Shown here in pieces: positions 1 through 9,033 of a stretch of DNA of 49,206 nt. Each line of letters opens with the position of its first letter. Position 1 is the first letter of the stretch. The translations under genes and the position numbers were made by a program. The notes under the pieces are model-generated. The model was not told the origin of the DNA. It saw nothing but the letters and a program-made list of their open reading frames with translations, and ran no database searches. Origin of the DNA: Methylobacterium sp. Leaf91 (GTDB lineage Bacteria; Pseudomonadota; Alphaproteobacteria; Rhizobiales; Beijerinckiaceae); the NCBI RefSeq assembly GCF_001422815.1, contig NZ_LMMP01000023.1, forward strand, positions 1-49,206, given 5' to 3'.

Positions 1-1055
1 GTGCCCGCTCAGCTTGGATCATAGGCATCGTATCCAGCGGCGGTGAGATAGTTGCGGCACTCGTTCGGCCGGAAGGCAGAGAAAGCCTCTCGAATGGCGA
101 TGGTCAGGTCGTCGGCGGTTCGCGCTGCGGCGGTCCGAAGGAGGGCTTTGACCTTGGCAAAGACTTGCTCGATGGGATTGAACTCGGGACTGTAGGGCGG
201 GAGGTAGAGAACTCGTGCGCCGACCGCCTCGATGGCCTCGCGCACCCCAGCGACCTTGTGGGCGTTCAGGTTGTCGAGGATGACGGTATCGCCGGGCTTG
301 AGCACCGGAGCCAGGGTGTCGGTGACGTAGGCCCGGAAGCGCATACCATTCGTGGCTCCATCGAAGACGGTTCTGGCGATCAGTCCCGTGGCGCGCAGGG
401 CGGCGGTGATGGTAGTGGTCTTGTAGTGCCCGTGAGGCACGGCGATCCGGCAGCGTTCGCCGCGCGGAGCACGACCATAGCGGCGGGCCATCTTGGTCGT
501 GGCGGCCGTCTCGTCGAGGAAGACCAAGCGATCCGGATCGAGATCGGGTTGGCGCTCGAACCAGTCCTCGCGTGCGGCCTTCACATCCGGCCGCTCCTGC
601 TCGGCCGCGTGGACAGCCCCTTTTTACGGGTGATCCCATGCCGGGCGAAGAAGCGTGACAGGCTGCTCGTGCTTGCCCGGACGCCCCGTTCCGAGAGCCT
701 GTCGCGCAGTTCCCGCAGGAAAGAGAGCGGGTGCTCTTCGTAGATCCGAAGGATCAGGGTCGCCTGCGCTTCCAGGCGCTGCGAGTTGCGGTCGCCGCCC
801 ATGGGCCTGGGCGCGATCCGCCCGTCCTGCCGAAAGCGCTCGTGCCAACGGATCGCGCTGGCTGCCCCGACCCCGAAGCGTTTGGCAGCCTGACGCCGCG
901 ATGCACCTGCGTCAATCGCGGCGACCACACGCTCGCGCAGATCGACCGACAGGGCTGACGGCATGGCAATCCTCCCTCATAAGCCCGTCCAGTGAATCAC
1001 ACGCCAGCCAGATCGCCTACCCCAAGCGATTCAACCCGCCAGGGCACGGCTCTAG
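1..1055 (-). mobile_element. IS630-family insertion sequence, left end cut by the window start
   Basis: The element contains one transposase in two overlapping frames, read on the minus strand. The right end, read inward from position 1055, begins CTAGAGCCGTGCCC, and the window itself starts with GTGCCC. This suggests that the window begins a few bases inside the left terminal inverted repeat and that the full element is only slightly longer than the stretch seen here. IS630 elements insert at TA, often within CTAG, and CTAG is what sits at the right end. The element lies just beyond the rne terminator and does not disrupt a gene visible here. Family assignment is firm; exact ends are inferred. 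Confidence 0.75.
9..964 (-). CDS. IS630 family transposase, two frames joined by a -1 frameshift
   Basis: The first frame (964 to 581, 127 residues) is an N-terminal helix-turn-helix region beginning MPSALSVDLRERVVAAID. The second (about 625 to 9) carries the DDE catalytic domain: Asp in FLDET, Asp in ILDNLNAHK and Glu in PEFNPIEQVF. The frames meet at a minus-strand AAAAAGGGG run (617-625). A -1 slip there joins RKKG to AVHAAEQERPDVKAA, restoring an uninterrupted protein of about 315 residues that matches IS630 transposases. Many IS630 members use such programmed frameshifting. A stop codon in the -1 frame just upstream of the run confines the slip to it. Simple decay cannot be excluded, but both halves are otherwise intact. 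Confidence 0.85.
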
Positions 1056-1155
1056 GGACGGCATGGCAATCCTCCCTCATAAGCCCGTCCAGTGAATCAC
1101 ACGCCAGCCAGATCGCCTACCCCAAGCGATTCAACCCGCCAGGGCACGGCTCTAG
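957..1155. repeat. Tandem direct repeat of the IS right end, two 99-base copies
   Basis: Positions 957-1055 and 1057-1155 appear identical over 99 bases, offset by 100. Each copy carries the transposase start codon, its upstream region and the terminal inverted repeat, and each ends in CTAG. The outer copy has only the first codons of the transposase, so it is a duplicated end fragment. Confidence 0.9.
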
Positions 1156-1198
1156 TCGCGCGCGGTGGTCTCGCACGGTGCACACGGAGCCGGAAATG

Positions 1199-1233
1199 AA
1201 ATGGGCCGCATCCAGTTAGGATGCGGCCCATTT
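1199..1233 (-). terminator. Stem-loop terminator after rne
   Basis: A perfect 15-base-pair stem (1199-1213 with 1219-1233) encloses a five-base loop. It lies 30 bases past the rne stop on the minus strand and is followed there by ATTTCATTT, a broken T-tract. On the plus strand it is followed by TTTT, so it may also block transcription from the other side. Confidence 0.75.
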
Positions 1234-1262
1234 TGGTTCGCTCGGCGTCGTCGGAGGTTGGA

Positions 1263-4200
1263 TTATTCGCCTGTGAGCGCAGCCTTGGTCCGCGACCACC
1301 ATCCGGCGCGCTTCGGACGATCGGGATCGATCGGCGTCAGCACCACCGCTACCGGCTCGGGAGCAGGAATTGGCGCCGGAGCCGGCTCAGGGGACAAGTC
1401 CGATGTAGACGTGTCGTGAAGGTTGTCCGGGGCCTCGCGAGTCGCCGCCTCGATGGGCTTGAGCGAGGGTTCGTCAGCAATAGGCAAGTCCACCGAAACA
1501 GGTGCGAGTGCCGCTTCCGATGCATCTGGCGGAAGATCGACCGAAACCGGAGCCCCCTCTTGGACGGGGTCTGAAACGTTCTGCTCCTCATCGGCATCGT
1601 CGCGCGGGCGGCTCTCGTTACGATCCCGACCGCGTCCACCCCTGCGTCCGCGGCGACGCCGGCGGCCAGCGCCTTCGTCTTCTGACAGTTCGGAGCGGGG
1701 CGTCGTCTCGCTGTCCGGAGCATCCCCAACGACGATCTCGTCGGCCGCATTCTCGCGAGCCGTATTGTCCTGGGCGTCGCCGGCCTGATCGCCTAGATCT
1801 TGACTCTCTCCATCGACGTCCTCGTCACCGGAATGATCATCGCCGCTAGCGGAGTGCTCACCCGTCGATTCGCCGGTCTCGTGACGACCACCCCGACGGC
1901 GCCGACGGCGGCGGCGGCCACCGGAGCGCCCCTCGCCATTGCCGTCACTCGAATTCTCACGCGAACCGTCAACCTCGGACGCCTCAGCCTCGGCGTCGAC
2001 GACGGCCTCTTCTTCCTCGTCGCCGTCGAAATCGTCGTCGGTATCCACCTGGGGCGAAATCGCCACGGCGCGGATACCAGTTGCGGTCCCCTCGCTTCGG
2101 ATCGCCGGCTCACCTCGATCGAGCTGGAACGCGGATGTCGCGGCCAAGCGCTCGTCTGCAGCAATGGTAACGCTGACGCCGAAGCGGATCTCCAGCTCGC
2201 GCAGATGCGCGCGCTTCTGGTTGAGGATGTAGAGCGCCACCTCGGTACGGGTACGCAGGATAAGGTTGTGCGTCGTGCTCTTGAGGAGCGATTCCTCAAT
2301 GGCGCGCAGGATTTGCAGGGCAACCGATGCCGTAGCCCGGACGTAGCCCGAACCGCCGCAATGGACACATGGGAGCGACGAACTCTCGAGCATGCCGGTG
2401 CGAATGCGCTGGCGGCTCATTTCAAGCAGACCGAACGGCGAGATCCGACCGACTTGGATACGGGCGCGATCGTTTTTCAGACAATCGTTCAGCTTCTTCT
2501 CGACAGCGCGGTTGTTGCGCTTCTCCTCCATGTCGATGAAGTCGATGACGACGAGGCCAGCGAGGTCGCGCAGACGGAGTTGGCGGGCGACTTCCTCGGC
2601 CGCCTCCAGATTGGTGCGGAGCGCCGTATCCTCAATGTCGTGCTCGCGGGTCGAACGGCCCGAATTCACGTCGATGGAGACGAGCGCCTCCGTCGGATTG
2701 ATGACGAGGTAGCCGCCGGATTTGAGTGTCACATGGGTCGAGAACATCGCGTCGAGCTGTTGCTCGACACCGTGGCGCGCAAAGATCGGCGTCGCGTCCC
2801 GGTAGGGCTGCACCACCTTGGACTGGCCCGGCATCAGCATGCGCATGAAGTCGCGTGCTTCGCGGTAGGCCTCGTCGCCAGCCACAAGGATATCGTCGAT
2901 ATCCTTGTTATAGAGGTCGCGGATCGCGCGTTTGATCAGTGAGCCTTCCTCATAGACCAGAGCCGGCGCGGATGAGGACAGCGTCAATTCGCGAACGCTC
3001 TCCCAAAGGCGCATCAGATACTCGAAATCGCGCTTGATCTCGGGCTTGGTCCGAGACGCACCGGCGGTGCGAAGGATTACGCCCATGCCCTCCGGCACTT
3101 CGAGATCCTGAGCGACTTCCTTGAGGCGCTTACGGTCCGCTGCCGAAGTGATCTTGCGGGATATGCCGCCACCACGACCGGTATTGGGCATCAGCACCGA
3201 GTACCGACCCGCCAGCGACAAGTACGTGGTGAGCGCCGCGCCTTTGGTGCCGCGCTCTTCCTTGACGACCTGAACCAGGATGATCTGGCGACGCTTGATG
3301 ACCTCCTGGATCTTATAATGACGGCGATAGGTGCGCGGCCGCTCGGGGATCTCGGCCAACGCGTCGCCGTTGCCACCTACCTGGGCGATCTTGTGCTCGC
3401 CATCCTCGCCTTCATGCTCGTCGTCCGAATCTTCGTCATCGGAGTCGTCCTCGTCGTCCGAATCATCGTCTTCATCGGAATCGTCGTCCTCATCGGTCTC
3501 GTCTTCGGCAACCGAGGCATCCGGATGGGCTTCAGGCGACGGCTCTTCAACAGCATCCTCTGAGGGAGCCGTCCTCTCCAAGTTGAGGGCAGGGGCCTCG
3601 ACGGGAGCAGCAGCCTCGCCTTCGAGGGATGCGGGTGGCAGGTCCGACGACGCGTCCGAACCGGGCTCGATGAAAGTGGCGTCAGGCGCGAAGGGATCGG
3701 CTGAAGTGGCCTCGTCCTTCACAGACTCGTCGACGGCATTCTCCGAGGACACGACAGAATCAGGCGTCCCGACAGCCTCGGGCACAATGGGATGTTCACC
3801 CGATTCGTTGTTCTGCGGTGTGTGATCCTGCTGCGTCGCGTCGTCGGAAGAACGCGCCGCGACGGCCTCGGACACGTCCTCGACGCTCACCGTATCGCTG
3901 GTCTTGGCGGATGCGGCTTCAGCGCGGCGACCGCGCGAGCGCCGGCGTGGCTTACGCTCCTCGCGCTCGCGATGCTCCTCGGCGTCCCGCGCCTCGTCTT
4001 CCAACAGTGCCTGACGATCCGCGAGGGGGATCTGGTAATAGTCGGGATGAATCTCACTGAAGGCGAGGAAGCCGTGGCGGTTACCGCCATATTCGATGAA
4101 CGCAGCCTGGAGCGATGGCTCCACTCGGGTCACCTTCGCGAGGTAGATATTGCCCCGAAGCTGCCGGCGGTTCGCCGCCTCGAAGTCGAACTCCTCAACC

Positions 4201-4277
4201 CGGGAACCATGCACCGTGACGACCCGGGTCTCTTCCGGGTGCATCGCATCGATGAGCATCTTGTTGTTGTTGGCCAT
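1263..4277 (-). CDS. rne: Ribonuclease E
   Basis: Essential endoribonuclease and degradosome scaffold that cuts single-stranded AU-rich RNA in mRNA decay and in rRNA/tRNA processing. The protein has 1004 residues. It starts MANNNKMLIDAMHPEETRVV, enters an S1 domain at about residue 40, and is then interrupted at about 95-330 by a low-complexity acidic insertion rich in Asp, Glu and Ser. The rest of S1 and the DNase I-like catalytic domain follow, with Asp in SIDVNSG (near 532) and Asp in IDFIDMEE (near 577) as the metal ligands. The zinc-link cysteines are CVHC near 640. The C-terminal third is disordered, with arginine-rich RNA-binding patches such as RRRRRRRRGGR and a short end motif AGWWSRTKAALTGE. 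A split S1 is typical of alphaproteobacterial RNase E. Confidence 0.97.
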   Translation of the reverse strand: MANNNKMLIDAMHPEETRVVTVHGSRVEEFDFEAANRRQLRGNIYLAKVTRVEPSLQAAFIEYGGNRHGFLAFSEIHPDYYQIPLADRQALLEDEARDAEEHREREERKPRRRSRGRRAEAASAKTSDTVSVEDVSEAVAARSSDDATQQDHTPQNNESGEHPIVPEAVGTPDSVVSSENAVDESVKDEATSADPFAPDATFIEPGSDASSDLPPASLEGEAAAPVEAPALNLERTAPSEDAVEEPSPEAHPDASVAEDETDEDDDSDEDDDSDDEDDSDDEDSDDEHEGEDGEHKIAQVGGNGDALAEIPERPRTYRRHYKIQEVIKRRQIILVQVVKEERGTKGAALTTYLSLAGRYSVLMPNTGRGGGISRKITSAADRKRLKEVAQDLEVPEGMGVILRTAGASRTKPEIKRDFEYLMRLWESVRELTLSSSAPALVYEEGSLIKRAIRDLYNKDIDDILVAGDEAYREARDFMRMLMPGQSKVVQPYRDATPIFARHGVEQQLDAMFSTHVTLKSGGYLVINPTEALVSIDVNSGRSTREHDIEDTALRTNLEAAEEVARQLRLRDLAGLVVIDFIDMEEKRNNRAVEKKLNDCLKNDRARIQVGRISPFGLLEMSRQRIRTGMLESSSLPCVHCGGSGYVRATASVALQILRAIEESLLKSTTHNLILRTRTEVALYILNQKRAHLRELEIRFGVSVTIAADERLAATSAFQLDRGEPAIRSEGTATGIRAVAISPQVDTDDDFDGDEEEEAVVDAEAEASEVDGSRENSSDGNGEGRSGGRRRRRRRRGGRHETGESTGEHSASGDDHSGDEDVDGESQDLGDQAGDAQDNTARENAADEIVVGDAPDSETTPRSELSEDEGAGRRRRRGRRGGRGRDRNESRPRDDADEEQNVSDPVQEGAPVSVDLPPDASEAALAPVSVDLPIADEPSLKPIEAATREAPDNLHDTSTSDLSPEPAPAPIPAPEPVAVVLTPIDPDRPKRAGWWSRTKAALTGE

Positions 4278-5015
4278 GACGAACTTTCATGGCGGTCGAC
4301 GTCGTCCTTCTGCAGCCGAATTGTCCCGGCGAAGCGCTGCCCGATCCCGGCCCATCGGCCGTCGAGGGGAGAGCACGCTTAGGCCCACAGAAGCGGGCCA
4401 AGGGGGCTTTAGGGAAGGGATTGCCGTCAACCGCCGCTAGGCGCCGGTGATCGGCGCGACTGGGGTTGAACCTGGCCAAGGCCGACGGGGAACCGGCGCC
4501 ACGCGAATCGCGTACGCTTTGAACACGAGCAACGGCAACCGATGCTGTGCGTCCGCCCATCCGCTCCCTGACCTCACGAATAATTTGAAGCCGAGCAATC
4601 GCCGGCCGCTGATTTCAAGAACGGCGCTTCGGCGAAACAATCGCCGCATGCACCGATACCCACCCGGATTGAAGTTACCGGCGAACTTGACGCGGAGAGC
4701 CGACTGCGAGGCGACGCGGCGAAAGGCCATGACGCACCCGCGGGCCACGGTGACGACCGCACGGCACCCGGGAAGGGACATTACCATTACAGATCGTCGC
4801 GGGCGCTTGGCAAGCAGCAACGCAGCCGCCGCCTCAACTTTGCCGCCGTGGTCGGGTGCGCGGCATCCGACTCGCACCTGTCGCCCCACGGCAGCATACT
4901 AGCCACTTTGCGAATCAGGGACGATAGGAACGGTTAACCATCCTGATCGTATCCCTTAACGAACGCTCGCGCTTCCGAAGGACCTTATGGTTCCAGGACA
5001 ACGACTGCCGGACCG
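4278..5015. other. 738-base divergent intergenic region between rne and amiC
   Basis: No convincing gene is seen. The open frames on both strands lack family features and look like GC-driven artefacts. The region should hold the rne promoter and a long 5' untranslated leader, as RNase E genes of other bacteria often carry autoregulatory leaders, plus the amiC promoter. Local composition near 4520-4680 and 4900-4990 is less GC-rich than the coding sequence, consistent with promoter DNA. No riboswitch or small RNA was recognised by eye. Confidence 0.5.
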
Positions 5016-6290
5016 ATGCCGCCTCTCGCTCGCCTGCTCCGTTCCGCATTTATTCTGTGTGTTGTCGCGACGACTGCTCCGGTCGTGGCCCAGGACGGTC
5101 TGCGAACCAATCCAGCGGCATCCAGCCAACAATCGGCGGTCGCCATTGCCGCTGACCTTTCCGTCGGTTCGAGCGGCTCGACGAAGCTGACACTGACATT
5201 GTCAAAACCCATCGAGGCACGCGTCTTCGTTATGGAGCGGCCGGACCGGGCGGTCATCGACCTCGCGGAAGTGAACTTTCAGCTTGGGCCAGAAACCGGC
5301 CGCCGCCGCGAAGGCTTGGTTTCCTCGTTCCGCTACGGCCTGTTTGCGCCCGGACGCTCCCGCATCGTCGTCGATCTCGCGCAACCAGCTACAGTCGGAC
5401 GAATCGAGACGACGACACGTACGCGTGACGGCGCCATTCTGCTGACGGTCGATTTCCAGAAAGCAGACCGCGACGCCTTCCGCCGAGCCGCCGTTTCCAA
5501 CGACCCATCTCCGCCAAGCCGGAAGGAAGCCGTGGCGGAGCCGACCGATTCCCGACCACTCATCATGATCGATGCTGGCCATGGCGGAATCGATCCGGGC
5601 GCTATCGCCGCCAGCGGTGTTTTTGAAAAGGACATCGTCTTCGGCTTCGCCCAGGCTCTGGTTGGGAAGCTCGAAGCCTCCGGCCGTTACCGCGTCCGGA
5701 TGACCAGAGATCGTGACGTGTTCGTGCCGCTGTCAGAGCGCGTGCGGATCGCCCGCGAGGCGAGCGCCGACCTCTTCGTCTCGATTCACGCCGATTCCAT
5801 TTCCTCCGCGCCGCAGGTGCGTGGCGCCACCATTTATACGGGCTCCGAGAAGGCCACTGACGCCGAATCGGCCAAGCTCGCTGAGCGTGAGAACAAAGCG
5901 GATTCGACCGCCGGCACGGATTCCAGCGAAGGCCCCGGCCACATCGCCGACATCCTCCAGGAACTGACCCTGCGGGAGACGCGGACCTTCTCGTCGGGCT
6001 TTGCCAAAGGGCTGATGTCCTATCTCAGCCCCGTGATGGAGCTGAGCAACAAGCCTCATCGTGAGGCCGGCTTCGTGGTCCTACGCTCGCCCGACGTGCC
6101 TTCGGTGCTGGTTGAGCTCGGCTACCTATCGAGCAAGCGCGACCTTGAGATGCTTCAATCCGAAGCTTGGCGCGCTGACGTCACCGGAGGCATGGCGAAG
6201 GCGATCGACGCGTTCTTCGCCAACCGCACTTCGCTGACCCGGCCTGTGCCGCCGCGCCGCTCTGCGGCAATCGCCCCAGTTTCACCATAG
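5016..6290 (+). CDS. amiC: N-acetylmuramoyl-L-alanine amidase, AmiC type
   Basis: Periplasmic zinc amidase that cleaves the bond between N-acetylmuramic acid and L-alanine to separate daughter-cell peptidoglycan. The protein has 424 residues. A Sec signal peptide (about 1-25, ending VVAQ) is followed by an AMIN targeting domain (about 45-150) and the Amidase_3 catalytic domain (about 182-405). Zinc ligands are His189 in IDAGHGGIDPGA, Glu204 in VFEKD and His258 in VSIHADS; the catalytic Glu lies in VLVELGYLSS. It sits 174 bases before mrcA in the same direction, so cleavage and synthesis of the wall are encoded side by side. The start gives a clean signal peptide. AmiA/B/C naming cannot be resolved further. 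Confidence 0.95.
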   Translation: MPPLARLLRSAFILCVVATTAPVVAQDGLRTNPAASSQQSAVAIAADLSVGSSGSTKLTLTLSKPIEARVFVMERPDRAVIDLAEVNFQLGPETGRRREGLVSSFRYGLFAPGRSRIVVDLAQPATVGRIETTTRTRDGAILLTVDFQKADRDAFRRAAVSNDPSPPSRKEAVAEPTDSRPLIMIDAGHGGIDPGAIAASGVFEKDIVFGFAQALVGKLEASGRYRVRMTRDRDVFVPLSERVRIAREASADLFVSIHADSISSAPQVRGATIYTGSEKATDAESAKLAERENKADSTAGTDSSEGPGHIADILQELTLRETRTFSSGFAKGLMSYLSPVMELSNKPHREAGFVVLRSPDVPSVLVELGYLSSKRDLEMLQSEAWRADVTGGMAKAIDAFFANRTSLTRPVPPRRSAAIAPVSP

Positions 6291-6303
6291 ATACGGTGTG
6301 AAA

Positions 6304-6324
6304 CCGGGGCTCACGGCGCCCCGG
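6304..6324 (+). other. Short stem-loop after amiC
   Basis: Seven-base arms CCGGGGC and GCCCCGG with a seven-base loop lie 14 bases past the amiC stop. There is no T-tract, so this is a weak terminator or an mRNA 3' stabiliser at best. Confidence 0.35.
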
Positions 6325-6464
6325 CCTCGGAACAGGCGTTCCACCGCCTCCGGTCGATCACGGGTCGTCGCGTCACTCTTGCCTTTCCGGGATAATCGAG
6401 GTCTCGGTCATCCTCGCCTCTCGGCCGGACCGGCAGCGGCAGATCATCGACGGACGGGACCCGG

Positions 6465-8885
6465 ATGCGCTTCATCCTTCGTTTCTTCGGCTTCCTGTTC
6501 AGCATCGGTGCGATGCTGTTCGTACTGCTATCCGCAGCCGGGGCGTATTTTTACTACACCTACAGCCAGGACCTGCCCGACCACGCCGCGCTCGCCAATT
6601 ACGAGCCGCCGGTGATGAGCCGCGTCCACGCGGCGGATGGCAGCCTGCTCGCCGAATATGCCAACGAGCGCCGTCTCTACCTACCGATCCAGGCGATGCC
6701 GAAGGTCGTGGTGGCGGCCTTCCTCTCGGCCGAGGACAAGAATTTCTATAAGCATGGCGGCATCGACCCCGAAGGTGTCGTTCGCGCAATTCTGACCAAT
6801 GCCAAGAGCGGCAAAAAGCAGGGCGCCTCGACCATCACACAGCAGGTGGCGAAGAACTTCCTGCTCACCAACGAGCAGACCTTCGACCGCAAGATCAAGG
6901 AGGCGCTGATCGCGCTTCGGATCGAATCGACCTATTCGAAGGACAAGATCCTCGAACTCTATCTGAACGAAATCTTCCTCGGCACCATCGTGCCCGGTCG
7001 CAACCTACACGGGGTTGCCGCCGCGGCGCTCGATTATTTCGGCAAGTCCGTCCACGAGCTGACCATCAACGAGGCCGCTTATCTCGCCGCTTTGCCGAAG
7101 GGCCCGAACAACTACCACCCCTACCGTCAGACCCAGAAGGCCCTCGACCGCCGCAATGAGATCATCGGCCTGATGGCCCAGAACGGGTACATCACCAAGG
7201 AAGAAGGTGAGGCTGCCCGCAAGATGCCGCTGGGCGTGAACCCGCGCGTCGCCTTTGCCAACGCGGCGAACGCCAACTACTTCACCGAAGAGGTCCGGCG
7301 AGAGATCACCGAGCGCTACGGCGAGAAGAAGCTGTATGAGGGTGGCCTCTCCGTACGCGCGACCCTCGATCCAAAGATGCAGGCCTGGGCGCGCAAGGCA
7401 CTGGTGGACGGCCTTATCCGATACGACCAGTCGCATGGCTGGCGCGGTGCGCAGGCCAAGGTCGATCTCGTCGGTCGTGATTGGGGCCTCGCCGTAGCGG
7501 AAGTTCCGGGCCTTGGCGACGTGCAGCCATGGCGGCTTGCCGTCGTCCTGAGCACCACGGGCGGCGTCGCCCAGATCGGTCTTCAGCCCCGCCGCGAAGC
7601 CTCTGGCCAAGTCTCGAAGGAGCGCGAGACCGGAACAATCGCCGCTGACGGTACTCGTTGGACCGGTCGCTCACCCTCGGCCGCGCTGAACGCCGGTGAT
7701 GTCATTTATGTCGAAGCGATAGACGGCGGTCGCGGACAATATCGCCTCCGTCAGCGCCCCGAAATCTCTGGTGCCATCGTCGCGATGGACCCGTTCACCG
7801 GGCGCGTCCACGCCATGGTCGGCGGCTTCTCCTATGACGAGAGCCAGTTCAACCGAGCGACACAGGCCCAGCGCCAGCCGGGCTCTTCGTTCAAGCCGAT
7901 CGTCTACTCGGCGGCCCTGGACAATGGTTACACCCCGTCCTCGATCGTGCAGGATTCACCGATCACCATCGAGGCTGGACCAGGCCAGGAAGCGTGGTCG
8001 CCCTCGAACTATGACGGCAAGTCGGGTGGTCCACACACGCTGCGCTACGGCATTGAGCATTCGAAGAACCTGATGACCGTTCGGCTGGCCAAGGATGTCG
8101 GCATGCCGCTCATCGCCGAATATGCCCGCCGCTTCGGCGTCTATGACGACATGCTCCCTGTCCTGCCAATGTCCCTTGGGGCCGGCGAGACCACGGTCAT
8201 GCGTATGGTCACGGCCTATTCCATGCTGGCCAATGGTGGCCGCCGCATCCGTCCGACCTTGATCGACCGGATTCAGGACCGCGTCGGCGAGACCATCTAT
8301 AAGCACGACAACCGTAAGTGCCTTGGCTGCGATGCCGAGAAGTGGTCCGGCCAGGATGAGCCCAAGCTCGTGGACGATTCAGAGCAGGTCCTCGATCCGC
8401 TGACGGCTTACCAGATGGTCTCGATCATGGAGGGTGTGGTCCAGCGCGGCACGGCGACGATCCTGAAACAGGTTGGGAAGCCCCTGGCCGGTAAGACCGG
8501 AACGACGAACGACGCCAAGGATGCGTGGTTCGTGGGCTTCTCGCCGGATCTCGCGGTCGGTGTCTATCTCGGCTTCGACAAGCCTCGCTCACTCGGCGAC
8601 CGGGCCACCGGCGGCGGGTTGTCGGCGCCCATCGCGCTCGACTTCCTCAAGCAGGCTCTCAAGGACAAGCCACCGACCCCCTTCCGCGTGCCTCCGGGGA
8701 TCAAGCTGATCCGCGTCAATGTCGCCTCCGGCATGCGCGCCGGCTCGGGCGAGGGTTCAGGTACGATCCTCGAAGCCTTCAAGCCGGGCACTGCCCCGCC
8801 GGACGCTTATGTGGCGGCACCTTCCGCGCCCGCTGCCGTACCTGCGGATGCAGACCGTGCGGCGCAGGCGGGCGGATTGTATTAG
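6465..8885 (+). CDS. mrcA: Penicillin-binding protein 1A, bifunctional class A PBP
   Basis: Inner-membrane enzyme that polymerises lipid II and cross-links the glycan strands. The protein has 806 residues. An N-terminal membrane anchor (about 5-30) is followed by the family 51 glycosyltransferase, with catalytic Glu90 in SAEDKNFYKHGG and the GASTITQQVAKNF motif. An OB-like linker region precedes the transpeptidase domain, which has Ser474 in the SxxK motif (GSSFKP), the SxN motif in EHSKN, and KTGTT at 677-681. Length and domain order match PBP1a of Alphaproteobacteria. A GGGACCCGG stretch directly before the ATG may serve as ribosome binding site. The last roughly 45 residues are rich in Ala and Pro. 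Confidence 0.97.
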   Translation: MRFILRFFGFLFSIGAMLFVLLSAAGAYFYYTYSQDLPDHAALANYEPPVMSRVHAADGSLLAEYANERRLYLPIQAMPKVVVAAFLSAEDKNFYKHGGIDPEGVVRAILTNAKSGKKQGASTITQQVAKNFLLTNEQTFDRKIKEALIALRIESTYSKDKILELYLNEIFLGTIVPGRNLHGVAAAALDYFGKSVHELTINEAAYLAALPKGPNNYHPYRQTQKALDRRNEIIGLMAQNGYITKEEGEAARKMPLGVNPRVAFANAANANYFTEEVRREITERYGEKKLYEGGLSVRATLDPKMQAWARKALVDGLIRYDQSHGWRGAQAKVDLVGRDWGLAVAEVPGLGDVQPWRLAVVLSTTGGVAQIGLQPRREASGQVSKERETGTIAADGTRWTGRSPSAALNAGDVIYVEAIDGGRGQYRLRQRPEISGAIVAMDPFTGRVHAMVGGFSYDESQFNRATQAQRQPGSSFKPIVYSAALDNGYTPSSIVQDSPITIEAGPGQEAWSPSNYDGKSGGPHTLRYGIEHSKNLMTVRLAKDVGMPLIAEYARRFGVYDDMLPVLPMSLGAGETTVMRMVTAYSMLANGGRRIRPTLIDRIQDRVGETIYKHDNRKCLGCDAEKWSGQDEPKLVDDSEQVLDPLTAYQMVSIMEGVVQRGTATILKQVGKPLAGKTGTTNDAKDAWFVGFSPDLAVGVYLGFDKPRSLGDRATGGGLSAPIALDFLKQALKDKPPTPFRVPPGIKLIRVNVASGMRAGSGEGSGTILEAFKPGTAPPDAYVAAPSAPAAVPADADRAAQAGGLY

Positions 8886-8898
8886 GCTGCCTCTCTCC

Positions 8899-8941
8899 CT
8901 TCCCGGACACCCGACGCTCGGGCGAGCGGTGGTCCGGGAAG
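8899..8941 (+). other. Branched stem-loop after mrcA
   Basis: Ten-base arms (8899-8908 with 8932-8941) enclose a second small hairpin (CCCGA/TCGGG at 8910-8922). It lies between the convergent genes mrcA and the TonB receptor. No T-tract follows on either strand, so a role as 3'-end structure is only inferred. Confidence 0.4.
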
Positions 8942-9033
8942 TGTCGCCATAACGGCGCCGGTCGATCGAAGAAAAGTGCCGATATCAAACGCCCTTCTGC
9001 TGGCGTGAATAGGCGGCTTCATTCGACCTGCCG

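Noticed and set aside
957..1155. The two 99-base copies as a CRISPR or attachment-site repeat
   Set aside because: Only two contiguous copies, no spacers, and the unit is the end of the IS itself.
1800..2942. 380-codon plus-strand frame opposite rne
   Set aside because: Antisense artefact; the catalytic motifs of RNase E are on the other strand.
4437..4902. Two opposing open frames of about 150 codons in the rne-amiC gap
   Set aside because: Overlap each other completely, have no family likeness or ribosome binding site, and end in ordinary intergenic DNA.
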